From assembly GCA_037445895.1 (NCBI GenBank), contig JBBIJO010000009.1, positions 1 to 64,000 on the forward strand: a DNA stretch of 64,000 nt. The letters run 5' to 3'. Both the position numbers and the translations under genes were made by a program. The notes below the pieces were generated by a model, which saw only the letters and a program-made list of their open reading frames with translations, made no database searches and was not told the origin of the DNA. The stretch is from JBBIJO01 sp037445895. GTDB taxonomy: Bacteria; Bacteroidota; Ignavibacteria; Kapaibacteriales; UBA2268. This document shows positions 15,836-24,858 of the stretch, piece after piece (positions within the stretch are counted from its first letter, which is position 1; the number at the start of each line of letters is the position of its first letter).

Positions 15836-17212
15836 TTATTTTAATATCAAAATTTCTATTCTTCGATTGATTCGTCGCCCTTCCTCTGTTCTATTATCTG
15901 CTTTTGGAACGAAAGAAGAACGACCAGACAATCGCATCCTATTCCTATTCACTTTTCTTTTAATTAAATAATTATATGCTTCTTGGGCACGTTGCCAGGA
16001 ACGGTCGAGGTTTTGCTGTGGTGTCCCTTGGTTATCGGAATGCCCTTCGATGATAATTGTATATTCAGGATTTGCAATTAAGAATTCAGCCAAAGCATCC
16101 AATAGTTCTCTCATTGATTGGGTCAAGGTTGTAACCTCCGAACGAGGGAATTGCTGCAACACTATCGGTTGACCTGGTAAAAAACTCGTTGTTACCTTCT
16201 TCTCGGTAACTTTTGCCTCGCTTTCGATTTTCTCTTGTTCGTCGAAACCGACTTGCTGCCTTATCTTTGACGTATCGACAACACTCAATTCAAAGCCAAG
16301 GAATTCAGCCGGCCGCGTAAAACCTGCAAAGAATACCCCAGGCCGAACAATAGGAGGAGTCGTAACAATTGCAGCTGGAGGCTTCACATACGTTGGGTCG
16401 AACTTACGATATTCCGAGTTAATGTCGTCGGGTCCAAAGCTTAGAGCCACCCCAGCACGCAGAAAGAATGTGTTTAAATTCGAATTATAACCGCTAAAAA
16501 ATGCCGTCCCATAATGGAAACTAATATAAGGTTTCACTCGCACTCGAACCGATTGCAATACATCAAGGAACAACAAATCCCACCCAGCCCCTAAGTGTAA
16601 CCCGAAACGAAAACGCCTGGGATTTGCCGAAAGCACCCAATCCGTTACAATTCTTGTCCCATCTTTATATTCGGTCTGCTCCAATTTAGAATTATTATCA
16701 TATAAATACTCGACATCAACTCCTGCAAAAGTGTGTAGACCTTCGACAGCGAAATTATATCGAACAGAGGGTGAAAGGACGATGGTGCGATAATTAATTA
16801 TTGCCGAAAAAAGATTTTCGCTCGAAGCCTCTGCGCTCGACTTTACCAATCTTCCTTCCAAAAGAGTTAACCTTAACGATCCCCCCCAAAAACTACCTTT
16901 CGGGTTGTATTCAACCATTAACCCCGAATTTACATTGAAACCATTTTTGCTTTCGTGGGTTAACAACCTATTGATGGTATCGTCGACCGGAAGATACGGA
17001 CGTTCTGGAATAAAAAGTTTCCCAAAGTTCACATTGAATGCACCGGAAAGGAACAAACCATACCACCAATCACCATAACTTCGGTTAAGGATTAACGTAT
17101 CCATCGAAGGTAAAACCTTATAATCCACAAATGAACCATAGGGCGCTTGGCTCCAAGCTAATGGTGCAAAAATCAAAAAAGTAATCAAATATTTTAATAA
17201 ACAGCCACCCAC
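15836..17212 (-). CDS. outer-membrane protein with OmpA C-terminal domain
   Basis: 458 residues starting at GTG (17212) after an AAGAAAG ribosome site. Signal peptide about 1-21 (FAPLAWSQ). The middle (about 40-270) has alternating hydrophobic strands and aromatic-ended segments typical of an outer-membrane barrel. A linker (270-345) leads to an OmpA peptidoglycan-binding domain (about 345-458) with EGHSDNQGT, RAQEAYNYL and NRRIEI. It would anchor the outer membrane to the wall. It is encoded in tight array between a WD40 T9SS cargo gene (18 bases upstream) and a receiver gene (25 bases downstream). A tract of seven G in the coding strand lies at 16871-16877. Confidence 0.85.
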   Translation of the reverse strand: MGGCLLKYLITFLIFAPLAWSQAPYGSFVDYKVLPSMDTLILNRSYGDWWYGLFLSGAFNVNFGKLFIPERPYLPVDDTINRLLTHESKNGFNVNSGLMVEYNPKGSFWGGSLRLTLLEGRLVKSSAEASSENLFSAIINYRTIVLSPSVRYNFAVEGLHTFAGVDVEYLYDNNSKLEQTEYKDGTRIVTDWVLSANPRRFRFGLHLGAGWDLLFLDVLQSVRVRVKPYISFHYGTAFFSGYNSNLNTFFLRAGVALSFGPDDINSEYRKFDPTYVKPPAAIVTTPPIVRPGVFFAGFTRPAEFLGFELSVVDTSKIRQQVGFDEQEKIESEAKVTEKKVTTSFLPGQPIVLQQFPRSEVTTLTQSMRELLDALAEFLIANPEYTIIIEGHSDNQGTPQQNLDRSWQRAQEAYNYLIKRKVNRNRMRLSGRSSFVPKADNRTEEGRRINRRIEILILK

Positions 17213-17230
17213 TTTTACTTTCTTCGGCTA

Positions 17231-19159
17231 TCAACGTAAGATTATCAATTTTTTTGCCACCTTTTGCCCATCGTATTCCATTACCAGCGAATACGCACCA
17301 GAAACAACATCGCCCACTTTAAACTCGAGTTCGGTAACCCTATTTTGAATCAATCCTTTAAACAACAATTTTATTTCTCTCCCTAAACAATCTACTAATT
17401 TAATATTTACAAAGGAATTATTGTCGCCAAAAATTTTAACATAAATTTTGTCGCTTGTTGGATTGGGAAAGAATTCAAAATCCAGCCCATAGATTAGTTC
17501 GAACCGATTCAAATCTTGCAGCGGCTTACATCTTTCGACAACGTGGATGCTGTCTTCTTGAAGCGTCCAAAGTAAATTTATTTTCCCACGAAAATTAATT
17601 TTCTCTAAATAAAACTTACCCCATTCCTGCGTTGGTGTAAACGACCAAATATATAAAATAGCAAAAGTATCAATTGAACGAATTGTTTCGAGCTGTGAAG
17701 AAATCGTATCGCTTTTCTTAACAACAAAGCGGTTTAAAGTATTGTCGAGAATTCCAAAATGTTCGAACGGAATACGAGCAATTGCATACGAACTATCGAA
17801 AGCGAATCGAGTAAATTCAATTTGCAATGGATTTTGGACAAAAATTGGAACGTATTTAACTTCATTAGGGAAAATTTCAAAGGAAAACGATTTTGCTATC
17901 ATTGGGATAAAATATGGCATAGTCCATTTTTCTTGGAATTCCTCGATTTCATAATTTTTCCAAATCGAAACTGTTCCATTGCGAAGACCCACAACAAAAT
18001 ATTTTTCGTCCCGGCTAAATCCTAAAGAAATGATGCTCGACCGTTCCTTCAATGGAGAATGAATTTCGAATTTTCGTGGGTAATAAATCTGACGCAAAGA
18101 ACTATCGAGCGAAGCAGAAGTTAATATTTGTTCATTCCTACTGAAAAAGACTTCTCTGATATGGAATAAATGATTAGGGAAAGAGTCGGTCGAAACACCG
18201 TTACCTAAATTCCAAATTCGAATTTTACCATCAATTCCAGCAGTTGCAAGAAGCGAATCGCTCTCGGAAAAAGCCAACGACCATACTACATTTTTCAAAT
18301 TGCTATCGTAGCTTGTATTGAAAGAAAATATTTGCTCGTCATTGAAAAGATTGAAAACAAAAGCCTTTCCATTATAATCACCACAAGCAACCAACTCGCC
18401 ATTCGAGGAAAATTCGGTAGAGTAAATTTGCGTATCGTCTTGAAAGTAAAGCAAATTGTTAAAATTGGAATCTAAAACTTCGAAACTGCCATCGTATGAA
18501 CCGAACGCTATAAGTTGTTTCGTATTGTTTACAGCAAGAGCCCGAACGATACCTTTTTTCGCTGTAATCTGTTCGATATCGCCCGTGTTTCTATTCCAAA
18601 TCGAAAGCATAGTATCGTGTGCAAAAACGATGGTATTTGAATCGCCAAAGAATTTAGCGTTATAGACTCTACCCGCCGACAAAACAAGCGAATCAATTTT
18701 GGCTTGGCTTTGCAAATCCCAAACGAAAATTTTCCCATCTTGTCCCGAAGTCAAGAACAGATAACTATCGCTCGAAAAATCGACCGACGTAACTTCTGCC
18801 GAATGAGCAAACGTAATTTCCCCGATTTTTCGTGGAGGATAGAACCTCTTTCCCAAATAATTAAACGAAATAGAATCAATATCTTGCAAAGGAAGTTGCC
18901 ATTCTAAATTACCCGATGGATTTTGCCGAACAAGCCAGAACCAGGAATGCGAATCACCTAAGGATACGCTTACCGAATGAAGAGCAAGAACCTTCGTATC
19001 GAATATGAAATTTACAGTACGACCCGCTATTAAACTATCCGATTTGGATGGCAAAATAACCTGTGAGAACAAAGAGTAAGAATTAATCAAAAAAATTAAG
19101 GATGCAAGAAGGCGAAGGTAAAATTTTTGCGGCGAAAGGGACGAAAATATTTTCCACAA
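17231..19159 (-). CDS. WD40-repeat secreted protein with T9SS type A sorting domain
   Basis: 642 residues from a TTG start (19159) preceded by a very strong ribosome site (GGAGGGGG). A hydrophobic signal segment sits near residues 12-33. WD40 repeats cover about 110-410, for example HSAEVTSVDFSSDSYLFLTS followed by GKIFVWDLQ, and GKIRIWNLG; they form a propeller for protein contacts. The last 80 residues are a type A C-terminal sorting domain (FEFFPNPTSDKIYVKIFG, later DCLGREI and a lysine-rich end), the signal for export and surface attachment by the type IX system. It is one of three secreted products encoded in a row ahead of the OmpA and two-component genes. Confidence 0.88.
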   Translation of the reverse strand: MWKIFSSLSPQKFYLRLLASLIFLINSYSLFSQVILPSKSDSLIAGRTVNFIFDTKVLALHSVSVSLGDSHSWFWLVRQNPSGNLEWQLPLQDIDSISFNYLGKRFYPPRKIGEITFAHSAEVTSVDFSSDSYLFLTSGQDGKIFVWDLQSQAKIDSLVLSAGRVYNAKFFGDSNTIVFAHDTMLSIWNRNTGDIEQITAKKGIVRALAVNNTKQLIAFGSYDGSFEVLDSNFNNLLYFQDDTQIYSTEFSSNGELVACGDYNGKAFVFNLFNDEQIFSFNTSYDSNLKNVVWSLAFSESDSLLATAGIDGKIRIWNLGNGVSTDSFPNHLFHIREVFFSRNEQILTSASLDSSLRQIYYPRKFEIHSPLKERSSIISLGFSRDEKYFVVGLRNGTVSIWKNYEIEEFQEKWTMPYFIPMIAKSFSFEIFPNEVKYVPIFVQNPLQIEFTRFAFDSSYAIARIPFEHFGILDNTLNRFVVKKSDTISSQLETIRSIDTFAILYIWSFTPTQEWGKFYLEKINFRGKINLLWTLQEDSIHVVERCKPLQDLNRFELIYGLDFEFFPNPTSDKIYVKIFGDNNSFVNIKLVDCLGREIKLLFKGLIQNRVTELEFKVGDVVSGAYSLVMEYDGQKVAKKLIILR

Positions 19160-19177
19160 AATCTTATCCCCCTCCCG

Positions 19178-20476
19178 CTAACGAATTAACTGCAATTTCA
19201 CAATAGCACGCGATAGTTCAACGGTTGGGTCATCAATCGGATATGCAATAAAAATCACATTGTATAAACCCTCTTGGGCATGGTAATCGGCAAGGAAATC
19301 CACATCGTCGTGTGGGCCACGGACAACATACTCATTTTTTTTCAAATAAGCAATGATTCTTCCGGTCAAGTCGCTAACGAAAACATCGAGCATTACATCG
19401 TCTTCGACAATATATTTGATGTTAGTTTTACTGCTGAACGGATTTGGCGATGGCGTTGCTTTAGTTATAATCGAATTTGGTATTCTTTCGCAATCGTATG
19501 CTACGGGGATTAAATTGCCTAAAAAATCGCGATAAAGCAGTTTGTAACAATACTCCAACCCACGGTAATCAATTGTATCGTGGTCGAAAGAATATGCTCG
19601 ACCAACCAAAGAAGTTCCTAAACCTACCAAAGCAAGATTTTTAGGATCGCTACGGCGATAATCGGCTATTGTGTCTTTATAATTAACTAATTCAGGCTTG
19701 GAAACAGTCGATGTTCGTAAACCTCGAACTACAATAAACCCATCGACATAGGCTTCGCTTACCGTTTCCCAAGTTAACAAAATTCGTTTCAATCCTATAT
19801 ATTCAGCATTAAAATTTCTCACAATCGTTTGTGGTCCGGGTAATTCACGTGAATTATAACTTACAAACACGTTAAAACCATCGTCCATTTCGATATTATC
19901 ATTTGTATCGGCAAAAACGACAGAAGGAGCCAATAAACTATCGTGGTCAATTTTGTAAGCATTCGCTTGGTAATAAAGGAACGGTTCGAGCCAGCGTAGT
20001 TTCGTTGGGAGCATACTTCCATCGGTAGCTTTAATTATAAACTTCCCTATAATTATCCCTTGTGTATCCAAAGGCGGGACAATGCAATCTTCGAATCTTT
20101 CTGGTCCGGCAACCGTAATACTAAAACGACCTTGCAAAACATTTGGAGTAACAACATAGCTCACAGTAGGTAAAACGCCGGGGATTGGTATGATATTCAA
20201 ATCGCTCGAACCAGGCACTAATTCTATTGAATGTCGAGTCGGAGAAACATCGTAGCCAACACTATCGAAAGCGAATTGGAATGTTCCATTCGCCCAATAT
20301 GCCCACGTATCGGAGACCCTTTCGAGTCGAAGTGTAAACTGTAACTCGTTTGGCTTAGCAAGATAAATACTGTCCAAAGTTACTTTGGAGAGTATTTCCG
20401 TTTGTGCAAAAGATGTAATTGGGATAGAAAAAAAATAAACTACAAACGATAAAATATATAAAAGCGGTTCTTTCAT
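19178..20476 (-). CDS. secreted protein with T9SS type A sorting domain
   Basis: 432 residues. Signal peptide about 1-24 (PITSFAQT). The middle is beta-rich, with a cohesin/adhesin-like first part (about 30-170) and a fibronectin-like segment (about 220-340, LKRILLTWETVSEAYVDGFIVVRG). The C-terminus is a sorting domain with PSPNPFSSKTNIKYIV, VSDLTGRI and a final AIVKLQLIR. The gene begins 3 bases after the upstream dockerin-like protein gene and ends 18 bases before the WD40 gene, so all are co-transcribed. Specific ligand or substrate unknown. A cohesin-like domain next to a dockerin-like neighbour is suggestive of an interacting pair but is not demonstrated. Confidence 0.83.
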   Translation of the reverse strand: MKEPLLYILSFVVYFFSIPITSFAQTEILSKVTLDSIYLAKPNELQFTLRLERVSDTWAYWANGTFQFAFDSVGYDVSPTRHSIELVPGSSDLNIIPIPGVLPTVSYVVTPNVLQGRFSITVAGPERFEDCIVPPLDTQGIIIGKFIIKATDGSMLPTKLRWLEPFLYYQANAYKIDHDSLLAPSVVFADTNDNIEMDDGFNVFVSYNSRELPGPQTIVRNFNAEYIGLKRILLTWETVSEAYVDGFIVVRGLRTSTVSKPELVNYKDTIADYRRSDPKNLALVGLGTSLVGRAYSFDHDTIDYRGLEYCYKLLYRDFLGNLIPVAYDCERIPNSIITKATPSPNPFSSKTNIKYIVEDDVMLDVFVSDLTGRIIAYLKKNEYVVRGPHDDVDFLADYHAQEGLYNVIFIAYPIDDPTVELSRAIVKLQLIR

Positions 20477-20479
20477 AAT

Positions 20480-22555
20480 TTACTTAGGAACAAGCGATTT
20501 ACGATTTCTATTGTTGAAAGCAAAGTTAAGGTCGCGAGTCGTTATTATACCGCTCAAACTCGCATCCCAAACAAGGTAGCCTTCGAGATTTCGATTCAAC
20601 CAAATATCATTTTGGTCGAAAATATCAATTATGCCATCGGCATTAACATCGCCAGCGAAAAGCCCAAAAATTATTCCATCGGTTGTTTTAGCCAAAGGCT
20701 TCAAAGAATTTTCCCGCCCCATTACTAGTTCTGGCTTGGTAAAATCAAGTTTCGCAGAAATTGAATCGCGCAGGTTGACTGGTTCTTCGGTGATAACCGC
20801 AAGATGATTCCTGTGTAAAATTGCAACATAGTAATCCGTTTTTCCGGAATCAAATCTTATCTGTTTTGGCGATAAAGGATATTCGCCGTTCCGCCCGACG
20901 ATTCTCCCGTCGGATTTTAAAAATCCAGTATAGATAATTGGGTTAGTGTCTGTATATGTTCTTCGGAACTCAACAACAATCCAATCGACAATCGAATCTG
21001 GCAAATTAGTAACAACAATATTTGCACGCTCGGGGTCACGATTGTAGGGAAAAATGTCCGGAGGAGTCGAAGGAATTAGATTGCGGGTTTGCAAATCATT
21101 CGACATAGAACCACCACGCCAGGCTCCTTCCAAAATTGCTTTGCCCCAAAAAGCAATCGGATTAAACCAAGAACTTCCAATTGCAAAATCTCCTTGATTA
21201 ACCCCATTCGATTTGACGACAACATTATATGCCCATCCGTTAATAGTATCGATTTGAACAACGTCTTCGTCGCCGACGTCAACCCAATTAGTGCCATCCC
21301 ACCATTGCAATTTTAACTTGTAAATATCCAATCCATTTGTTTCATCCACAGAAGTATCGGGCGAATGCCGCCAACCATAACCAAATATCGGATAGATCGC
21401 CGAAACTGGGTTTCCCGAAACATCCCGAGCCGCAAGATTAATTGAACGTCGGACTTTCTGGTCCCCGTAGGGTAAAGGTGGGAACGTGCGGGGTTTAACA
21501 CGTAGGGTTATTTCGCTTGCCCCATTGGTCAAATCGGGTCTTGGAAAAACAAGGTAAGTATAGATATTATTAAATAATATCTTCGATGAATCGGTTCTTA
21601 AATTAGTCTTTCTTAGACTACCATCTATTTCGGCATTAGAGTTTACAAAGATTGGATTGTTGGACGAAGTATGGGTTAATATAAAACGTGTGGTATCGCT
21701 CGGTTCGGTGTAAATAGTCGAGGCAAGTAATAATGAATCGTTCACAGTTACATCTTTCGTTAAAACAAGCCCATCCGTTGTATATACTTCCATATTTTTT
21801 AATGTTGAAGGATTGTCGGGGAGTTCGGGACCAGAAGAAATTCTACCAACTCCTTGATATTGCACATTGACATTCTGCCCGAACAATGGGCTTTCGGAAA
21901 TCGAGGCTCCAACATAACGAACAATTGTAACAGAATCACCCAACGAAAAATTATTCGAAATGGAATTACGGAATTCACCACGAGAAAGAACAAGTTTTTG
22001 GTCGATATGGAATCCCCCCCCACGAATCACTACCGCACCGGAAGGATTATCGAGATTCAGAATTGGGAAATTGCCTCGCCCCCAGATATCTTGGAAGCGT
22101 TCGCCGGCTAAACGAATCTCTTTATTACCAAAAATTAGACTTAAATTGCCAACAGGTCCAAGAGCCCAAACAACGCCCCGAAAAATGTCAATTCGAGCAG
22201 TGTCCAATAAAAGACTATCGCGAGCAATCAAAGGAACAGTCAAATTCCCAACTTTACGAACTGTATCGATTATCTTCAATCCTTGTCCACTTATAACCAG
22301 CTGGTTATAGACGATGTTGGGAACTGACTGGGTAAAAGCAGGAACAATAGACGTAAATTCGACTCGCCCATCGATAGTATCATTTAAATTCTTGACTTGT
22401 CCAGACTTTATTCGAAGAGTCCCAATGTTATTAATCTTACCTCCGGTGTTATCGAGAGAAACACCTTGCGAGAAAAGAAAGTAAGCATTTAGAAAAAATA
22501 ATACCATTATTGAAATAGCTTTTCTAAATGTTTTATCTTTTACTTTTCCCAACAT
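20480..22555 (-). CDS. large secreted protein with dockerin-like C-terminus
   Basis: 691 residues. Signal peptide about 1-30. The beginning of the mature protein (LDNTGGKINNIGTLRIKSGQ) resembles that of the protein at 22630-24717 (NNTGGTYQ, then GTIRMKSSGGQ), so these may be relatives. The body is beta-rich. Near the end is a calcium-loop-like segment GDVNADGIIDIFDQNDIWLN, then a second half-repeat (WDASLSGIITTRDLNFAFNNRN) and a short basic tail. This is a dockerin-like pair of repeats rather than the usual T9SS sorting domain. The start has AAGGAAAG upstream. First gene of the 13220-22555 operon, just after a terminator at 22596-22620. Coding-strand G8 tract at 22014-22021. Confidence 0.8.
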   Translation of the reverse strand: MLGKVKDKTFRKAISIMVLFFLNAYFLFSQGVSLDNTGGKINNIGTLRIKSGQVKNLNDTIDGRVEFTSIVPAFTQSVPNIVYNQLVISGQGLKIIDTVRKVGNLTVPLIARDSLLLDTARIDIFRGVVWALGPVGNLSLIFGNKEIRLAGERFQDIWGRGNFPILNLDNPSGAVVIRGGGFHIDQKLVLSRGEFRNSISNNFSLGDSVTIVRYVGASISESPLFGQNVNVQYQGVGRISSGPELPDNPSTLKNMEVYTTDGLVLTKDVTVNDSLLLASTIYTEPSDTTRFILTHTSSNNPIFVNSNAEIDGSLRKTNLRTDSSKILFNNIYTYLVFPRPDLTNGASEITLRVKPRTFPPLPYGDQKVRRSINLAARDVSGNPVSAIYPIFGYGWRHSPDTSVDETNGLDIYKLKLQWWDGTNWVDVGDEDVVQIDTINGWAYNVVVKSNGVNQGDFAIGSSWFNPIAFWGKAILEGAWRGGSMSNDLQTRNLIPSTPPDIFPYNRDPERANIVVTNLPDSIVDWIVVEFRRTYTDTNPIIYTGFLKSDGRIVGRNGEYPLSPKQIRFDSGKTDYYVAILHRNHLAVITEEPVNLRDSISAKLDFTKPELVMGRENSLKPLAKTTDGIIFGLFAGDVNADGIIDIFDQNDIWLNRNLEGYLVWDASLSGIITTRDLNFAFNNRNRKSLVPK

Positions 22556-22595
22556 TTAACTTTCCTTAAATTTTTTAACGCTTAGAAAAAAGAGA

Positions 22596-22620
22596 GCAAG
22601 GGGCAAGTTGTGCCCCTTGC
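22596..22620 (-). terminator. intrinsic terminator after the 22630-24717 gene
   Basis: GCAAGGGGCA (22596-22605) pairs perfectly with TGCCCCTTGC (22611-22620) around AGTTG. On the minus strand the stem is followed by TCTCTTTTTT, a proper U-run, and it begins 9 bases past the stop codon. It separates the surface-fibre locus from the next operon, although some read-through to the gene at 22555 is possible. Confidence 0.8.
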
Positions 22621-22629
22621 CAAGAATTA

Positions 22630-24717
22630 TTATTGTCCGATTTCGATGATACTCTTATTCACAACAGAGCCACTATTAGTCAACTGCAATGTTCCCAAAA
22701 CTGGGGTAAATTGGCTAACATAAGGTCGAACCCAAATACCATTCAAACCGGTAGCACTCGACCCATCACCATCACCGGTATTAGCAGTTGTATTCTCGTT
22801 GAAGATACCAGGTGCCGAAAAACCGGTAACCGGGGCAAGTCGGGTTCGGAAAATACGCTCGGCAGTCCCCATTGTTGGGTCTTGATTTCCAATCACTAAA
22901 GTAGCACCGCTGTAATTCCCAATAGTAATCTTGTTCGCAGCAGCACCACCATCGCCACTAGTAGAACCATCGATTTCATCATCCGCCCAAGCAGCACCAC
23001 CAAATACTGCTTGGTCAATACCAGTCCAAACAACATGTCGAATTTCCACGTCATCATTAGCAGTTGGAACTATTCCGATATCCCAAGTGCCTGGATTTGT
23101 CCAACGTCCATTGGTAACGGAAATAATCGTCAATGGAGTTGTTGTTAAAATAATATTTGAACCAGGCGACAATTCGTAAATGGTTCCACCACCAGCACTT
23201 GCTATCAAGTTGATACCAGGTCCCGAACCACCCGAATACGTTATATAGCGAGGGTCACTACCGGTATTACGAGCGTATGTAGCACCACTTCGAACCAATC
23301 GTTGATGGTTAGCAGTCGAACTATATCCTTCGGCAAAGCGCGCCATATTGAGATAGCTTGTTTGGAACCCTCCAATCTCGTCGGTGGACTCCCAACTTAA
23401 TTGCAATGAACTAATCGTTCCCGTTCCCGAAAAATCAGCCGTAATGCTTCGCGTTACATCTCTTGTTGCATCGAAATTGTTCAAATTAGTGGGGGCTGTT
23501 TGCTGGCGAATGTCAAGTTGGAAATAAGTAGGCACCGACGAAAAGGTTACCTGCGAATTAGCATTATTAAAGGTATATGCAGTCGATGCACTCATATTTT
23601 GCCATCGGAATTTACCACGAACTTCGACGCTGCCAGTGTAGCTAACAGTTGCACTGCCACTAGTATTCTGCATTGTTAGCACATAATCGCTTGCACCGGG
23701 AGCCATATCGACTTCCTGGGTAACAGCCAAATTATTACAAACCACTATATTGCCTCCCGCTGTCTTGGCACCTGTTCCTTCGAGGAAAAGATTCCCATAG
23801 TTCTGAAAGTCTGGATTGACATTTCCAAGAAGTGTTTGCGCTCCTCCAGAATAATGGAAATTCGAAGCACAATCGAAAGTAAACGTTCCAGCAGCCCGAG
23901 TAATTGAACCAGTCAGATATACCGTGGTAGAAGCCTGAAGAGTAAACGCCCCGCTGGTATTAGTGAAATCAACGAAAGTAAGGTTGCCAGCACCCGTGTT
24001 GACATAAACCCCTCCGCCAGCACCGCCAGAGTTGTTGGTAAATGTCGGAGTATTGCTGAATGCTCCTGTACCTGTGAAGTTCCAAGTGCCGTTGTTAGTA
24101 ATATTTGCTGTAGAAGAGCTCGCCGCAGAGTTATTTAGGTTAAAAGTTCCGTCGTTTGTTAAAGCGCCGCCCGCGTGCGTTAAAGAGTTGGTAACCAAAA
24201 CTGTTGTCCCAGTAGAAACGCTTTTAGCCCCGGAATTAGATAAATCTAATCCATAATAACCGCCTCCATTTGTGGAATTTTCGCCAGCTATGGTTTGTGC
24301 GGCAGTTCCATCGTAGTGGATTGTAACGCTACTCGATGTGTAATTTCTATTTCCACCCGTTGGGTTATAGGTCCCAGAAATATAGGCATCGGTAACAAAA
24401 TCCTTCTGTGCAGTTCCGTCGGTTCCGAGGTTGGTATAATAATATGGTCCTCCCGTCCCAACTGTCATAGGAGTCCCCCCATTGTAATACCAAACCACGG
24501 TTCCAGGAATTCGGGTCGCCGGAGATACCCCAAGAGCAGCAGTGCCATTGAACTGCCCTCCGCTGGATTTCATCCGAATCGTTCCACCGCCGGTGCCTAC
24601 TTGGTAGGTTCCGCCAGTGTTATTTGTGAAATTTTGTGCGAAGAGTTCGGAAAAACCAAATGCAACGAGAAGAAAAGCGGCTAACAGATAGCCAACGATG
24701 TGTCTTCTTTGCGACAT
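22630..24717 (-). CDS. Gly/Thr/Asn-rich secreted surface protein
   Basis: About 695 residues from ATG 24717, which has an ideal ribosome site (GGAGG at 24723-24727) and opens directly into a signal peptide (MSQRRHIVGYLLAAFLLVAF). An in-frame ATG at 24762, with its own GGAG, would add a polar 15-residue leader. The mature protein is low in charge and rich in Gly, Thr, Asn and Ser, with repeated filament-like phrases (TNDGTFNLNNS, ITNNGTWNFTGTG). A G8-like segment (NGRWTNPGTWDIGIVPTANDDVEI) occurs near residue 560. There is no standard sorting domain; it ends NSGSVVNKSIIEIGQ, close to the end of the giant neighbour encoded upstream. Probably a surface adhesin or filament; unrecognised family. 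Confidence 0.78.
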   Translation of the reverse strand: MSQRRHIVGYLLAAFLLVAFGFSELFAQNFTNNTGGTYQVGTGGGTIRMKSSGGQFNGTAALGVSPATRIPGTVVWYYNGGTPMTVGTGGPYYYTNLGTDGTAQKDFVTDAYISGTYNPTGGNRNYTSSSVTIHYDGTAAQTIAGENSTNGGGYYGLDLSNSGAKSVSTGTTVLVTNSLTHAGGALTNDGTFNLNNSAASSSTANITNNGTWNFTGTGAFSNTPTFTNNSGGAGGGVYVNTGAGNLTFVDFTNTSGAFTLQASTTVYLTGSITRAAGTFTFDCASNFHYSGGAQTLLGNVNPDFQNYGNLFLEGTGAKTAGGNIVVCNNLAVTQEVDMAPGASDYVLTMQNTSGSATVSYTGSVEVRGKFRWQNMSASTAYTFNNANSQVTFSSVPTYFQLDIRQQTAPTNLNNFDATRDVTRSITADFSGTGTISSLQLSWESTDEIGGFQTSYLNMARFAEGYSSTANHQRLVRSGATYARNTGSDPRYITYSGGSGPGINLIASAGGGTIYELSPGSNIILTTTPLTIISVTNGRWTNPGTWDIGIVPTANDDVEIRHVVWTGIDQAVFGGAAWADDEIDGSTSGDGGAAANKITIGNYSGATLVIGNQDPTMGTAERIFRTRLAPVTGFSAPGIFNENTTANTGDGDGSSATGLNGIWVRPYVSQFTPVLGTLQLTNSGSVVNKSIIEIGQ

Positions 24718-24722
24718 AATCG

Positions 24723-24727
24723 CCTCC
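24723..24727 (-). promoter_or_regulatory. ribosome binding site that decides the 24717 start
   Basis: GGAGG on the minus strand, 5 bases before the ATG at 24717. A second, weaker GGAG lies before the in-frame ATG at 24762. The stronger site and direct entry into the signal peptide favour 24717. Confidence 0.6.
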
Positions 24728-24858
24728 AATTTTGTTAGACTTAGTTTTACATTTTTGTCCATATATTCTCCAATTTGTGAAACAAATTTAAGCATTTTAT
24801 CATTAAGACAATTTACGTAGTTATACTTAAATGCAAATTACAAAAGTATGAAAAATAG

